From positions 62,001 through 126,000 of the forward strand of contig NZ_JNYJ01000017.1 in assembly GCF_000716715.1 (NCBI RefSeq): a DNA stretch of 64,000 nt, given 5' to 3'. Both the position numbers and the translations under genes were made by a program. A model generated the notes under the pieces. The model was not told the origin of the DNA. It worked only from the letters and a program-made list of their open reading frames with translations, and did no database searches. This stretch comes from Dactylosporangium aurantiacum. GTDB lineage: Bacteria; Actinomycetota; Actinomycetes; Mycobacteriales; Micromonosporaceae. Shown here piece after piece: positions 15,989 to 24,325 of the stretch (the first letter of the stretch is position 1; each line of letters opens with the position of its first letter).

Positions 15989-16645
15989 ATGAGCGACTTC
16001 GACTGGGATTTCGACCACCGTCCGGCCCGGGGCACCGACGTGCGGCGCCGCCTGATGCTCGACCACCGCAGCTATGACGTGACCGCCTTCGACGACGGCT
16101 CCGGCGTGGTCGGGGTGCGGCTCGTCGGGTGGGACTCCGGGTATGTGTTCACCGAGCTCGTCGCCGAGCTGCCGACCGGCGACGCGGCCGACGTCGGGCA
16201 GCTGCTCGCCTCGGCGCTCGCCGGCTTCCGCGGCGGCGGTTCACCACCGGGCCCGACGCCCGCGGGCGGCTGGCTGTCGTATGACGCACGGGGTCCCCGA
16301 CCCGCGACGGCGCCCCGGTCGGGTCAGCCGTGGGAGCCGGCCGACCTCGACCTGCTGGTGCGGCGCTTCCGCGAGGGCGCCACCATCAAGACCCTGACCG
16401 TTGAGCTGGGACGGACGGACGGCGCGATTCGCCAGCGCCTGCAACTGCTCGGTGAGACCCGTCCTGGTCCGGCGGCTGACGCTGCGGGGTCTGGGCGGCC
16501 ATCGGCGGCGGGGACTGACGACGGGGCGGTGGAGGGCGACGGCCGGGCTGCGGAGCCGCTAGGTGGTGATCCTGGGCCGCCGGCGGGGTCCTCGGGCACG
16601 GCGGCTGGAGATGCGCCGGGGGACCTGCCGGGGCGGGCCGGCTGA
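15989..16645 (+). CDS. Hypothetical protein with C-terminal HTH-like segment
   Basis: 218 residues. The N-terminal 100 form a small alpha/beta domain (MSDFDWDFDHRPARG, YDVTAFDDGSGVVGVRLVGW). Residues about 128-165 read like a recombinase/Myb-type helix pair (LVRRFREGATIKTLTVELGRT, then DGAIRQRLQLLG). The tail is Gly/Ala/Pro-rich. No named family recognised. Its 3' end overlaps a convergent minus-strand frame by 260 bp. Confidence 0.7.
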   Translation: MSDFDWDFDHRPARGTDVRRRLMLDHRSYDVTAFDDGSGVVGVRLVGWDSGYVFTELVAELPTGDAADVGQLLASALAGFRGGGSPPGPTPAGGWLSYDARGPRPATAPRSGQPWEPADLDLLVRRFREGATIKTLTVELGRTDGAIRQRLQLLGETRPGPAADAAGSGRPSAAGTDDGAVEGDGRAAEPLGGDPGPPAGSSGTAAGDAPGDLPGRAG

Positions 16646-17066
16646 GGGGCGCATTGACCGGTTCGCCGCACCCTCCCGCGGTGAACCAGCCGAACGCCGC
16701 CGCGACCGACCGCCCGCGGGTCGCGCGCTGGCCGGTTCGCGGCACGGGCAGGGCCTGAGGCTTGCCGGGGAATGCCGCCGGTTGAGCGTCGACCGCCGGT
16801 GGCCCGGCGGGTCGCGGACGCGGCTGGACCGATAGCGGTGGAAGGAAGGTGGCGCCTGAGGAACGGAGGGTGAGACCTGGGAAGCGGTGAGGCAGCCGGT
16901 TGTAGGCACGCAGCGTCCCTTCGGCGGCCCGGCGGAACGCGCACGGCGCCGGCTGGTCGCATGCCGCGCACCGGTCGCTGGTGGCCGACTCGACGTGGAT
17001 ACCGACGGCGCGATTGGCGGCCGCGATCCGGTCGGCGGCGACCTGGGAGTAGTGCACGGAGCTCAT
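16386..17066 (-). CDS. Hypothetical protein with Cys-rich N-terminal domain and disordered tail
   Basis: 226-codon frame from ATG 17066. Only the first 65 residues look like a conserved domain (SSVHYSQVAADRIAAANRAV, then two C-x2-C-like pairs in DRCAACDQPAPC). The remainder is Pro/Arg-rich, runs antisense into the gene at 15989-16645 and may not be constrained. The start overlaps the stop of a smaller CxxC ORF (ATGA), supporting translation. Function unknown, possibly zinc-binding. Confidence 0.5.
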   Translation of the reverse strand: MSSVHYSQVAADRIAAANRAVGIHVESATSDRCAACDQPAPCAFRRAAEGTLRAYNRLPHRFPGLTLRSSGATFLPPLSVQPRPRPAGPPAVDAQPAAFPGKPQALPVPRTGQRATRGRSVAAAFGWFTAGGCGEPVNAPLSRPAPAGPPAHLQPPCPRTPPAAQDHHLAAPQPGRRPPPPRRQSPPPMAAQTPQRQPPDQDGSHRAVAGAGESRRPSVPAQRSGS

Positions 17067-17182
17067 GCGGCGCGGCTCCCCCGCTGCGGCCGGCCCGCGG
17101 CGCCCGGACGACCACGGCACGCCTTCGGGTGTGGTTGTGTGGCTCGGCAGACGAGACAGCGGATCTGAGCGAGGTCGCTCAC
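17063..17182 (-). CDS. Small 39-residue CxxC protein
   Basis: GTG start at 17182: MSDLAQIRCLVCRATQPHPK, then an Arg/Gly-rich tail. The CLVC and following Cys suggest a metal-binding knuckle. It is coupled by ATGA overlap to the next Cys-rich ORF. The frame stays open upstream into the Pro/Thr repeat region, so a longer protein cannot be excluded. Function unknown. Confidence 0.45.
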   Translation of the reverse strand: MSDLAQIRCLVCRATQPHPKACRGRPGAAGRPQRGSRAA

Positions 17183-17319
17183 GTCTGGTCGGCGCTCCGG
17201 GCGCACGGCTGGCCGCTTCTTGGCATGGCGCAGGCATCCGGAGCGTGCCGCTGCCCCTGCCGCGGGCACCGGAATCGCCGTAGACGCCGCAACCGCCGGG
17301 GGCACCATCACCGCTGCGA

Positions 17320-17960
17320 TCACCGGCGTCGGCGTCGGCGTTGGCACCTGCGTCGGCGTTGGCGTTGGCGTTGGCGTTGGCGTCGGCGTCGGCGTCGGCG
17401 TCGGCACTGGGACCGGCGTTGGCGTCGGCACTGGGACCGGCGTTGGCGTCGGCACTGGGACCGGCGTTGGCGTCGGCACTGGGACCGGCGTTGGCGTCGG
17501 CACTTTCGTCGGCGCGGACGCCGCCACGGATGCCCCCGCGTGCCTTCTACCCGCGGATTCCGCCGGCCGAGCGGCTGCCGTCTGCGCCGGCGTCGCCGCA
17601 GGCGCCGACCCCGCAGGCGCCAATCCCGCAGGCGTCGACCTTGCGGGCGCCAATCTCGCGCGCGTCGACCCCGCGGGCGCCAAGGCTATGAACGCCAAGC
17701 CCACGGGCGCCGAGGCCGCCGACGCCGGCACCGCCGTGGGCATCCGCACTGCCATAGGCACGGGCACCGCCGTAGGCACCAACACCGCTGTTGGCGCGGG
17801 CACCGCCGTAGGCACCAACACCGCTGTTGGCGCGGGCACCGCCGTAGGCACCGGCAGCACTGTTGGCGCGGGCACCGCCGTAGGCACCGGCAGCATTGCG
17901 GGCCTCGGCAGCACTGCGGGCGCCGGCGTGGGCATCGGCGGCGTCTTCGCCAGCGCGGGA
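17320..17960. repeat. Compound minisatellite region
   Basis: GGCGTT/GGCGTC hexamers (17320-17396) run into four perfect 24-bp units (17397-17492), and four 36-bp-spaced units begin at 17764, 17800, 17836 and 17872. Both strands have open frames through it (Gly/Val/Thr-rich on plus; Pro/Thr/Val-rich on minus, 17063-18160). Both repeat periods are multiples of three, so all frames stay open; third-position G+C does not discriminate between them. I do not call a CDS. Confidence 0.85.
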
Positions 17961-18197
17961 AGTACCACGGGTGCCACCACTGCCGGCATCGCCATGAGCG
18001 CTGCCACCGTGACGGGTGCCGATGCCGCCGCGGGAGCGGCAGCCGGCCTAGCCGGGAGCAGCATCACCGGTGCGCCCCGGCTCGTCAGGTCAGCGCCGGT
18101 GCGGTACCCGAGTGCGGCAGCAGCGTCCGTGGGACAGGGTCGTTGGCAGGTGTGCGGCATCGGCGGCAGGCCCCCTCGTGGCGAACGAGAAAAAGGG

Positions 18198-18246
18198 GGC
18201 GGGCGCCCGGGGTCGCCAAGGCCAGTTGGCTAGGCGAGCGCCCGCC
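18198..18246 (-). terminator. Terminator downstream of the 18.4-kb gene
   Basis: GGCGGGCGC/GCGCCCGCC stem closing an inner hairpin (GCCAA/TTGGC), followed on the minus strand by CCCCCTTTTTCTCG. Confidence 0.7.
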
Positions 18247-18372
18247 CGTTCACCCGACCGCGCGGACCCCTCAGTCGACACACGGTCAGGGGTTCGGGCG
18301 CTGCGACGCTCGGTAACGACGTATGCACAACCATGCCGCATCGACTGCGATTCTGCAAGTGCAGAGATTGCG

Positions 18373-18765
18373 CTACGCGGCGCCTCGGCGGCGGAGGGTA
18401 GCCACGGCGGAGCCGGCGAGGGTCATCAGGCAGTCGGGGAGCTTGCCGTCGACCAGGGCGACGGTGAACAGTGCGGTGCCGCTGGGGATGTCCTCGTTGA
18501 CGTAGGCGCTGACGAAACGGGCGACCCAGCGCTTGTCGTAGTTGGCGTCGTCGATGTCGGGGAACTCGAGGCGCCACGGGCCGCGGGCGAGGTTCTCGCC
18601 GACCATCTCGCCGGCGAGGCGCCAGGCCACGTCGTAGGCGGCGCTCATCCCGCGGCGGTCGACGACCGCGTCGAAGGTGTGGACCACGCCCGCTCCGTCG
18701 CCCGCAAGGGCGGACTCCAGGACCATGGCGGCGTCCTGGTAGGTCTCGTCTCCCGGCTCATCCAC
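18373..18765 (-). CDS. Conserved hypothetical protein
   Basis: 130 residues, GTG start at 18765, acidic, soluble: DAAMVLESALAGDGAGVVHT, then a central PWRLEFPDIDDANYDKRWVA block and a C-terminal helix DCLMTLAGSAVATLR. It looks like a structured conserved domain, but I do not recognise the family. Monocistronic, with a strong terminator downstream. Confidence 0.65.
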   Translation of the reverse strand: MDEPGDETYQDAAMVLESALAGDGAGVVHTFDAVVDRRGMSAAYDVAWRLAGEMVGENLARGPWRLEFPDIDDANYDKRWVARFVSAYVNEDIPSGTALFTVALVDGKLPDCLMTLAGSAVATLRRRGAA

Positions 18766-18813
18766 GCCGACACCGTATGTGGCCCAGTCAAGCCGTGCGC
18801 ACCGGACCGGCGG

Positions 18814-19251
18814 TTACGACCCGGCCGAGGTGCGGCGCAGTGCGCAGGTCAGGCGGGCTGTGCACACGCGGTCGCCCGATTCGTCGGTGATGGCGATCTC
18901 GTACGAGGCGATCATCCCACCGAGCCGGAGGGGGGTGGCGACGCCGGTGACGAGGCCGTCGCGGGCCGCCTTGTGGTGGGTGGCGTTGACCTCGATGCCG
19001 ACCGCGATGCCGTTGAAGAGGCGGGCGGCGTGCAGGGCCGCGCCGATCGAGCCGAGCGTCTCGGCGAGGACGACCGAGGCGCCGCCGTGCAGCAGGCCGT
19101 ACGGCTGGGTGTTGCCGGCGACGGGCATGGTGGCGACGACCCGCTCGGGGGAGGCCTCCAGCAACGTGATGCCCATACGCTCAGCCAGGGAACCCTGCAT
19201 CGACATGCCGTCGGGCAGGGTGTCACGCTCGGTGACGCCAGTGTCCTCCAT
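18814..19251 (-). CDS. Hotdog-fold thioesterase (PaaI/DHNA-CoA hydrolase-like)
   Basis: 145-residue acyl-CoA thioesterase. The signature NTQPYGLLHGGASVVLAETL carries the HGG and catalytic acidic residue of the PaaI/YdiI group, followed by EVNATHHKAARDG. Met 19251 lies 8 nt after TAACGT, suggesting a leaderless transcript. YdiI-type enzymes act in menaquinone synthesis and PaaI in phenylacetate degradation; context does not decide. Confidence 0.88.
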   Translation of the reverse strand: MEDTGVTERDTLPDGMSMQGSLAERMGITLLEASPERVVATMPVAGNTQPYGLLHGGASVVLAETLGSIGAALHAARLFNGIAVGIEVNATHHKAARDGLVTGVATPLRLGGMIASYEIAITDESGDRVCTARLTCALRRTSAGS

Positions 19252-19360
19252 GCCGCCCCACGTTACCGGGTGGTACGCGGGCGGCGGCCACCTCCCCACT
19301 TAAGTCCGCGACCAGACCGCGCTATGGTGCGCACGGCACCTTTGGGGAGGAGAAACACTC

Positions 19361-20725
19361 ATGCGCGCACGGTCGGCCAAAGCCATCGTGGGAGCAATCA
19401 CCGCGATTGGTCTGTTGCTCACCGCGTCCGGCTGCGGTTCCACCGCGCAGAGTGACGGCGACACTGAGACAAAGAGTGACATTCACTTCTATGGCTCTGA
19501 TGGCAACATGGCCAACTCGTTCGGTGAGGCGCTCAAGGACTCACCGGCGGTGCTCGCCGGCATGAAGGGCACGACCCCGCTGACGCCGCTCAGCGAGGAC
19601 TTCAAGCGCCGCGTCCGGTCCATCGACGCCAGCCTCACGGACTTCAACTACGCGGGCGAGGCCTATGACGCCGTCGTGGTGGCCGCGCTGGCCGCGGAGG
19701 CCGGCAAGTCGGTCGAGTCCGCGTCGATCGCCAAGCAGCTGATCGGCGTGACGACCGGTGAGAACGTGTGCGACACGATCGCCGCGTGCCTGACCGCCGC
19801 CAAGTCGGGCAAGGACTTCAAGTACCGCGGGATCTCGCTGCGCCGCAGTGGTTTCACCGACGCCGGTGAGCCGTCCTCCGCGATGTACGGCGTGCTCAAC
19901 TTCGGCCGCAACAACACCATCGACGAGGCGAAGACCGAGTTCGTCGGCGCCGGTGACGAGAAGACCGAGAACAAGACGGCCCCGCCGCCGGCCGCGGGCG
20001 GCAACAAGGGCGGCGGGAAGGGTCCGGCGCTGAAGTTCGGCCTGCTGCTGCCGAAGACCGGCGCGCTGGCGTTCCAGGGGCCGCCGATGTTCGCCGCCGC
20101 CAAGCTGGCGGTCAAGGAGATCAACGAGGCGGGCGGGGTGCTCGGCCAGCAGGTGCTGGTCGAGGAGGGTGACGACGGCACCAACCCGGACACCGCGAAG
20201 GCGACCGTCGAGCGGCTGATCTCCGCGAACGTCCAGGTCATCATCGGCGCCGGGGCGTCGGGCGTGAGCAAGGCCGTCATCCCGCGGGTCGCGCAGGCCG
20301 GCAAGGTGATGATCTCGCCGTCGGCGACGTCCGACGAGCTGACGAAGTTCGACGACAAGGGGCTGTTCTTCCGGACGTCGCCGCCGGACTTCCTGCAGGC
20401 CAAGGCGATCGCCGACATCATCATGCGGGACGGGCACACCAAGGTCGCGATCATCGCCCGGGACGACTCGTACGGCAGCGGCCTGTCCGAGGGGGTCCGC
20501 AGCGACCTCACCGCCGCCGGCATCAAGCCGCCGAACATGCTGGTCCTCAAGTACGAGGCGAAGGACACCTACGACCCGAAGGCCGACGCGACGAAGCTGT
20601 TCACGCCGATCGCGGGTCAGATCAAGAGTTTCGGGGCGACCGCGATCCTGCTGGTGGGCTTCGACGAGTCGGCGCTGGTGATTAAAGCTCTGGTCGCCGC
20701 GGGCATAAAGGCACCAACGGCATAA
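19361..20725 (+). CDS. Circularly permuted branched-chain amino acid-type binding lipoprotein
   Basis: 454 residues with lipoprotein signal (lipobox ASGC, Cys about 25) and Shine-Dalgarno GGGGAGGAG. Family motifs occur in swapped order. Residues 45-210 (YGSDGNMANSFGEAL.., FNYAGEAYDAVVVAAL.., MYGVLNFG) are what normally forms the C-terminal third of a Peripla_BP_6 receptor. A GDEKTENKTAPPP..GGGKGP linker follows. Then the usual N-terminal start KFGLLLPKTGALAFQGPPM (about 225) runs through the second lobe to ALVAAGIKAPTA and the stop, exactly where YGSDG would normally follow. No transporter subunits are adjacent. The fold could survive, since old termini are linked and new ones lie at a hinge crossing. 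Confidence 0.8.
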   Translation: MRARSAKAIVGAITAIGLLLTASGCGSTAQSDGDTETKSDIHFYGSDGNMANSFGEALKDSPAVLAGMKGTTPLTPLSEDFKRRVRSIDASLTDFNYAGEAYDAVVVAALAAEAGKSVESASIAKQLIGVTTGENVCDTIAACLTAAKSGKDFKYRGISLRRSGFTDAGEPSSAMYGVLNFGRNNTIDEAKTEFVGAGDEKTENKTAPPPAAGGNKGGGKGPALKFGLLLPKTGALAFQGPPMFAAAKLAVKEINEAGGVLGQQVLVEEGDDGTNPDTAKATVERLISANVQVIIGAGASGVSKAVIPRVAQAGKVMISPSATSDELTKFDDKGLFFRTSPPDFLQAKAIADIIMRDGHTKVAIIARDDSYGSGLSEGVRSDLTAAGIKPPNMLVLKYEAKDTYDPKADATKLFTPIAGQIKSFGATAILLVGFDESALVIKALVAAGIKAPTA

Positions 20726-20813
20726 CGAACCGCGACCGCGAAGGTCCAGCCGGGGGCGCCAAGGCCCGCGTTGGATCAGGTTTCCCCCGACCGACCGTGA
20801 GAGGACCCGCAGC

Positions 20814-21062
20814 ATGAGCGAGAACGAGATCGTCGAGACGCGTGGCGACCAGCGCATCGAACTCCTCGTCGGCGACACGAACAACGACGGTAAGCCCGAC
20901 CTGTGGGCGATCGACACGGACGGCGACGGCAAGGCCGACGTGTTCCAGTTCGACACCAACGGCGACGGCAAGGTCGACATCACGATGAGTGACATCGATG
21001 AGGACGGCACGCCGGAGCAGGTCGTGGACGGCGACGGCGGGCTGCCCCCGGCGACGGTCTGA
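20814..21062 (+). CDS. Small EF-hand-like calcium-binding repeat protein
   Basis: 82 residues with four successive D-x-[DN]-x-DG-x-x-D/E loops: DTNNDGKPD, DTDGDGKAD, DTNGDGKVD and DIDEDGTPE. They resemble thrombospondin-type-3/dockerin-like Ca2+ loops. There is no signal peptide, so it is probably cytosolic or non-classically placed. GAGAGGA lies 9 nt upstream of the ATG. Its hairpin terminator is shared with the convergent metallopeptidase. Likely a calcium buffer or sensor (inference). Confidence 0.8.
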   Translation: MSENEIVETRGDQRIELLVGDTNNDGKPDLWAIDTDGDGKADVFQFDTNGDGKVDITMSDIDEDGTPEQVVDGDGGLPPATV

Positions 21063-21077
21063 CCGATACGGACCACC

Positions 21078-21119
21078 GAAGCAGCGCGGCCCGGGGGCGA
21101 CCCTCAGCCGCGCTGCTTC
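21078..21119. terminator. Bidirectional hairpin terminator
   Basis: Perfect 13-bp stem GAAGCAGCGCGGC/GCCGCGCTGCTTC between convergent genes. The right arm includes the last codons of the metallopeptidase gene. Confidence 0.75.
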
Positions 21120-22996
21120 GCTACGTAGTCCCGCCACTGCTGCTCGAGCTGGCTCACGCCGATGCCCAGCACGTCGCGGGCCGCGGACTCGACCTCCGCG
21201 ACGTTCTGGAACGCCTCGTAGAACGCGATGAGCTTGGCCTGCCCGTACGTCTCGGCGATCATTCGGTTCGCCAGCCAGCTGGCGATGTAGTTGCGCGGCT
21301 CGGCGTAGAACTCCGCGTCGGTCGGCAGGGTCGACACCACGAGGTCGCCGAGCACCTGGCGGATGCCCGCCGCGGACACCTTCTCCTTCTTGTACGCGAC
21401 GTACTCCGCGAACCCCTCCACCACCCACCGTGGCGTCCTGGCGGTCGTCACGGGGCCCATCGCGGCGTGCGCGAACTCGTGCGTGAGGTCGTGTGCCAGC
21501 TCCTCGGTCTGCGCCGTCAGCTGCGTCGGGTTGAACACGACCCGGGTCGAGCTGTACGCCGGCGACGTCGCCCAGTCGCCGACCTGGTTGTAGTACGGCA
21601 CCGCGATCGCCGCGACCTGCGCCACGCGCTCCTGCGACTCGGCGAAGTACGTGTCGAAGATCCGCTTGTCCTGTACGGCCGTGACGAGCACCTTGCCGTC
21701 CCAGCCGGCCGGGCGTACGTCGATGACCTGCCTGATGCTGGTGTCGGCGAGCTGCAGCAGGCTGCGGCCGCGCTCGGCGTCGTCGGCGGAGACCACGGCG
21801 ATGACGCGATCGTTGCGCAGCACCGCCACGGGCCCGGCCGAGTCCCACGGCTGCCCGTTCGCGCCGAGCGGCATGTCCTTGCCGGCCGCGTCGCCGACGA
21901 TGCGCCACTTGCCGTTGACCAGCGCCACGACGGGCATCCAGGGCGTCGCGACGGTCTTGCTGTCCACGCCCTCGACCCGGTGCCGGATGGTGACCGCTTC
22001 GACGTGCACCGCCGCGTGGTACCGGTCGAACAGCTGCGTCGGCAGGAACTTCGCCAGCTGCCGCGCGGGCAGCCGGGTCCGGTCGAAGCTGATGTCGGAG
22101 AACGGCAGCTTGACCAGGTTGTCGAAGAGCTGCTTCTGCCGCTTCACGAACGCCGCGTCGGTCTGCTCGACGTCCGACATCCAGACGTTGAGATCCTTGT
22201 TCTTGACCGCCTGGGTGCGCCGCCCCAGCAGCTCCTCGATCGCCTTGCCGCCGACGCCGGAGCGCATGTCGACCCAGGTGGAGGAGACCAGGTCGGTCTC
22301 GCCGCCGCCCCCGCCGCGCAGCGCCCAGGCGGCCGCCGCCGCGCCGCCGAGGGCGAGGACCATGCTGACCACCAGCAGGGCGGTGAGGACGGGCCACAGG
22401 AAGCTGCGCCGCGGTTGTGGGGGCAGTTGCGGCGGCCACCCGTAGGCATAGCCGGGAAATGTCTGCTGCGGCGGCTGCTGATGTACGTGCACCGCCCCGA
22501 ACTGCCCCGGATACCCCTGCGGCGGCACGTACTGCTGCGGCGGCGCGTACTGCTGCGGCGCGTATTGCTGCGGCGGGGTGTACTGCTGCGACGGCGCGTA
22601 CTGCTGCGGCAGCCCCTGCGGTGCAGGTCCCGGGAACGGCATGCGCTGCTGCGGGACGAACTGTGCCGGCGCGCCGGGCGGCACCGCCCGTGGGGGCGCC
22701 TGCACGGGTGTGACGCCGGGTGCCTGCGGCGGAGCGACCTGCGGCGCCGGGGACTGCGCCGCGGCGGCGGTCGGCTCAGGCGAAGCCCCGGGCACGGTCT
22801 CAGCCGCGGGAGGGCCGGGCTGCGCGGGAATGACCGGCGCCGGGACGGTGGGCGCCGGGGCAACGGCAGCCGTGGCGTCCGGCGGCGTGGTGACGCCGGC
22901 AGGTGCGGCGTCGGTCGAAGAGGCGGCGGTGGGCGCCGCGGCGGCCGGTTCGGGGATGGTCACATTGCCTGCCGACGTCGAGGAGCGGAACCACAT
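21104..22996 (-). CDS. Membrane-anchored peptidase MA-family metallopeptidase
   Basis: 630 residues. A cytoplasmic Pro/Ala/Gln-rich N-terminus (1-195, with QQYAPPQQY repeats) precedes one TM helix (about 198-222) and an extracellular domain. That domain ends in a gluzincin catalytic core: H506-E-F-A-H510 in THEFAHAAMG and downstream GFAEYVAY supplying the third zinc ligand Glu. The middle region (230-480) is an NTF2-like or assembly domain. A surface zinc protease of unknown substrate; the low-complexity N-terminus is common for actinobacterial single-pass proteins. Confidence 0.85.
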   Translation of the reverse strand: MWFRSSTSAGNVTIPEPAAAAPTAASSTDAAPAGVTTPPDATAAVAPAPTVPAPVIPAQPGPPAAETVPGASPEPTAAAAQSPAPQVAPPQAPGVTPVQAPPRAVPPGAPAQFVPQQRMPFPGPAPQGLPQQYAPSQQYTPPQQYAPQQYAPPQQYVPPQGYPGQFGAVHVHQQPPQQTFPGYAYGWPPQLPPQPRRSFLWPVLTALLVVSMVLALGGAAAAAWALRGGGGGETDLVSSTWVDMRSGVGGKAIEELLGRRTQAVKNKDLNVWMSDVEQTDAAFVKRQKQLFDNLVKLPFSDISFDRTRLPARQLAKFLPTQLFDRYHAAVHVEAVTIRHRVEGVDSKTVATPWMPVVALVNGKWRIVGDAAGKDMPLGANGQPWDSAGPVAVLRNDRVIAVVSADDAERGRSLLQLADTSIRQVIDVRPAGWDGKVLVTAVQDKRIFDTYFAESQERVAQVAAIAVPYYNQVGDWATSPAYSSTRVVFNPTQLTAQTEELAHDLTHEFAHAAMGPVTTARTPRWVVEGFAEYVAYKKEKVSAAGIRQVLGDLVVSTLPTDAEFYAEPRNYIASWLANRMIAETYGQAKLIAFYEAFQNVAEVESAARDVLGIGVSQLEQQWRDYVAKQRG

Positions 22997-23035
22997 CCTC
23001 CGACAGGCCGGCGCCCCTTGTCGACCCCGCCCCGG

Positions 23036-24244
23036 CTACCCCAGCGTCGTCAGCTCCGCGGTCAGCACGTTGGACAGCAGCGCGCCGTCCAGGCGGACCT
23101 GGCGCAGGTACCAGCGCTGCAGCGGGGTCCGGTTCTGGCTGAACTGCCAGCCGCCGCGCGGGCTGTCGATCTGGCCGAGCTTGCCGATGGCGGCGTTGAG
23201 CGAGAACGAGTCCAGCTGGGGGCGGCTCGCGTCGCCGATCGCCTTGTCGAGCACGGCGGCCGCGTCGTAGGAGGCCATCGCGTACGTCGACGGGATCGTG
23301 CCGAACGACTTCTGGTAGTCGGCGATGAACCGGCGGTTGGCCGCGTTGTCCAGGTCGGGCGAGTAGTTCATCGCGGTGTAGATGCCCTTGGCGTCCTCGC
23401 CCTGCTGCTTGAGCACGTAGCCCTCGGTGAGGCTGCCGGGCGCGAACAGCTTGAAGCTCGCCGGGAACTTCGCCGCCTTGTACTGCTTGACGAAGTCGAC
23501 CGCGGACGTGCCGGCGTAGAAGGCGAACATGGCGGTCGCGCCGGAGTTCTTCACCTGGTTGAGGACCTGGCCGTAGTCCTTCGACTGGAACGGCGTGAAG
23601 CGGATGCCGCCGCCGCTGACGCTGCCGTTGGCGTTGACGAAGGCGTCAAGGAAGGCCTTGGCCTCGTCGTCCTCGCCCGGGTAGTCGGCGGCGACGATCG
23701 CGACGGAGCCGCCGGCGTTGTCCGCGGCCCACTTGGCCAGGGCCTGGCCGGGCTCGCTGGCGACGAACGAGGTGCGCCAGATGTACTTGACGCCCTGCAG
23801 CGCGGTCGGCGAGGCGTTGGACCCGACGAGCGGCACGGCGGCGCTCTCGATCGTGTCCTTCATCGCCATCATCGCCGCGGCGGACGCGACGCCGGTGAGC
23901 GCCAGGACGCGGTCTTCCTTGATCAGTTTCTCGGCGGCGGCCTTGCCGGTCTCGGCGGTCTCGCCCTCGTCGACCTTGACCAGCTGGACCTCGCGGTTGC
24001 CGAGCTTGTTCTCGTGCGTCTTGAGGTACAGCTGGAAGCCGTTGTCCATCTCGTTGCCGAGATCCTTGCGGCTGCCGGTCAACGGCACGATCATGCCGAT
24101 CTTGACCGGCGGCCCGGACGGCAGCGCGGTGCTGGAGTCACTGTCGGAGCCGCTGCTGCATGCGGAGAGTAGCGGTGCGGCCGCGCCTGCCACGCCCGCG
24201 GCCGCGAAGAGTCGGAGCGCCTGGCGGCGGTTCAGGTGGGACAC
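23036..24244 (-). CDS. Tat/lipoprotein branched-chain amino acid-type ABC binding protein
   Basis: 402 residues. The GTG at 24244 follows GGGGAGGA. The signal has twin arginines (LNRRQALRLF) and lipobox LSAC, so a Tat-exported lipoprotein. The mature part is a canonical Peripla_BP_6 receptor in normal order, beginning VKIGMIVPLTGSRKDLGNEM and ending PLQRWYLRQV. No permease or ATPase genes are adjacent, so its transporter is elsewhere. Compare the permuted relative at 19.4 kb. Confidence 0.9.
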   Translation of the reverse strand: MSHLNRRQALRLFAAAGVAGAAAPLLSACSSGSDSDSSTALPSGPPVKIGMIVPLTGSRKDLGNEMDNGFQLYLKTHENKLGNREVQLVKVDEGETAETGKAAAEKLIKEDRVLALTGVASAAAMMAMKDTIESAAVPLVGSNASPTALQGVKYIWRTSFVASEPGQALAKWAADNAGGSVAIVAADYPGEDDEAKAFLDAFVNANGSVSGGGIRFTPFQSKDYGQVLNQVKNSGATAMFAFYAGTSAVDFVKQYKAAKFPASFKLFAPGSLTEGYVLKQQGEDAKGIYTAMNYSPDLDNAANRRFIADYQKSFGTIPSTYAMASYDAAAVLDKAIGDASRPQLDSFSLNAAIGKLGQIDSPRGGWQFSQNRTPLQRWYLRQVRLDGALLSNVLTAELTTLG

Positions 24245-24325
24245 GTGCTTTTCCTCCCCAGCACCCTGCGGCGGCGAGAGGACCTCGACACCCACGCTGC
24301 GTTCTACCGCCATCGCGGCGCACAG

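Noticed and set aside
17397..17492. CRISPR-like array
   Set aside because: Units are contiguous with no unique spacers; it is a minisatellite.
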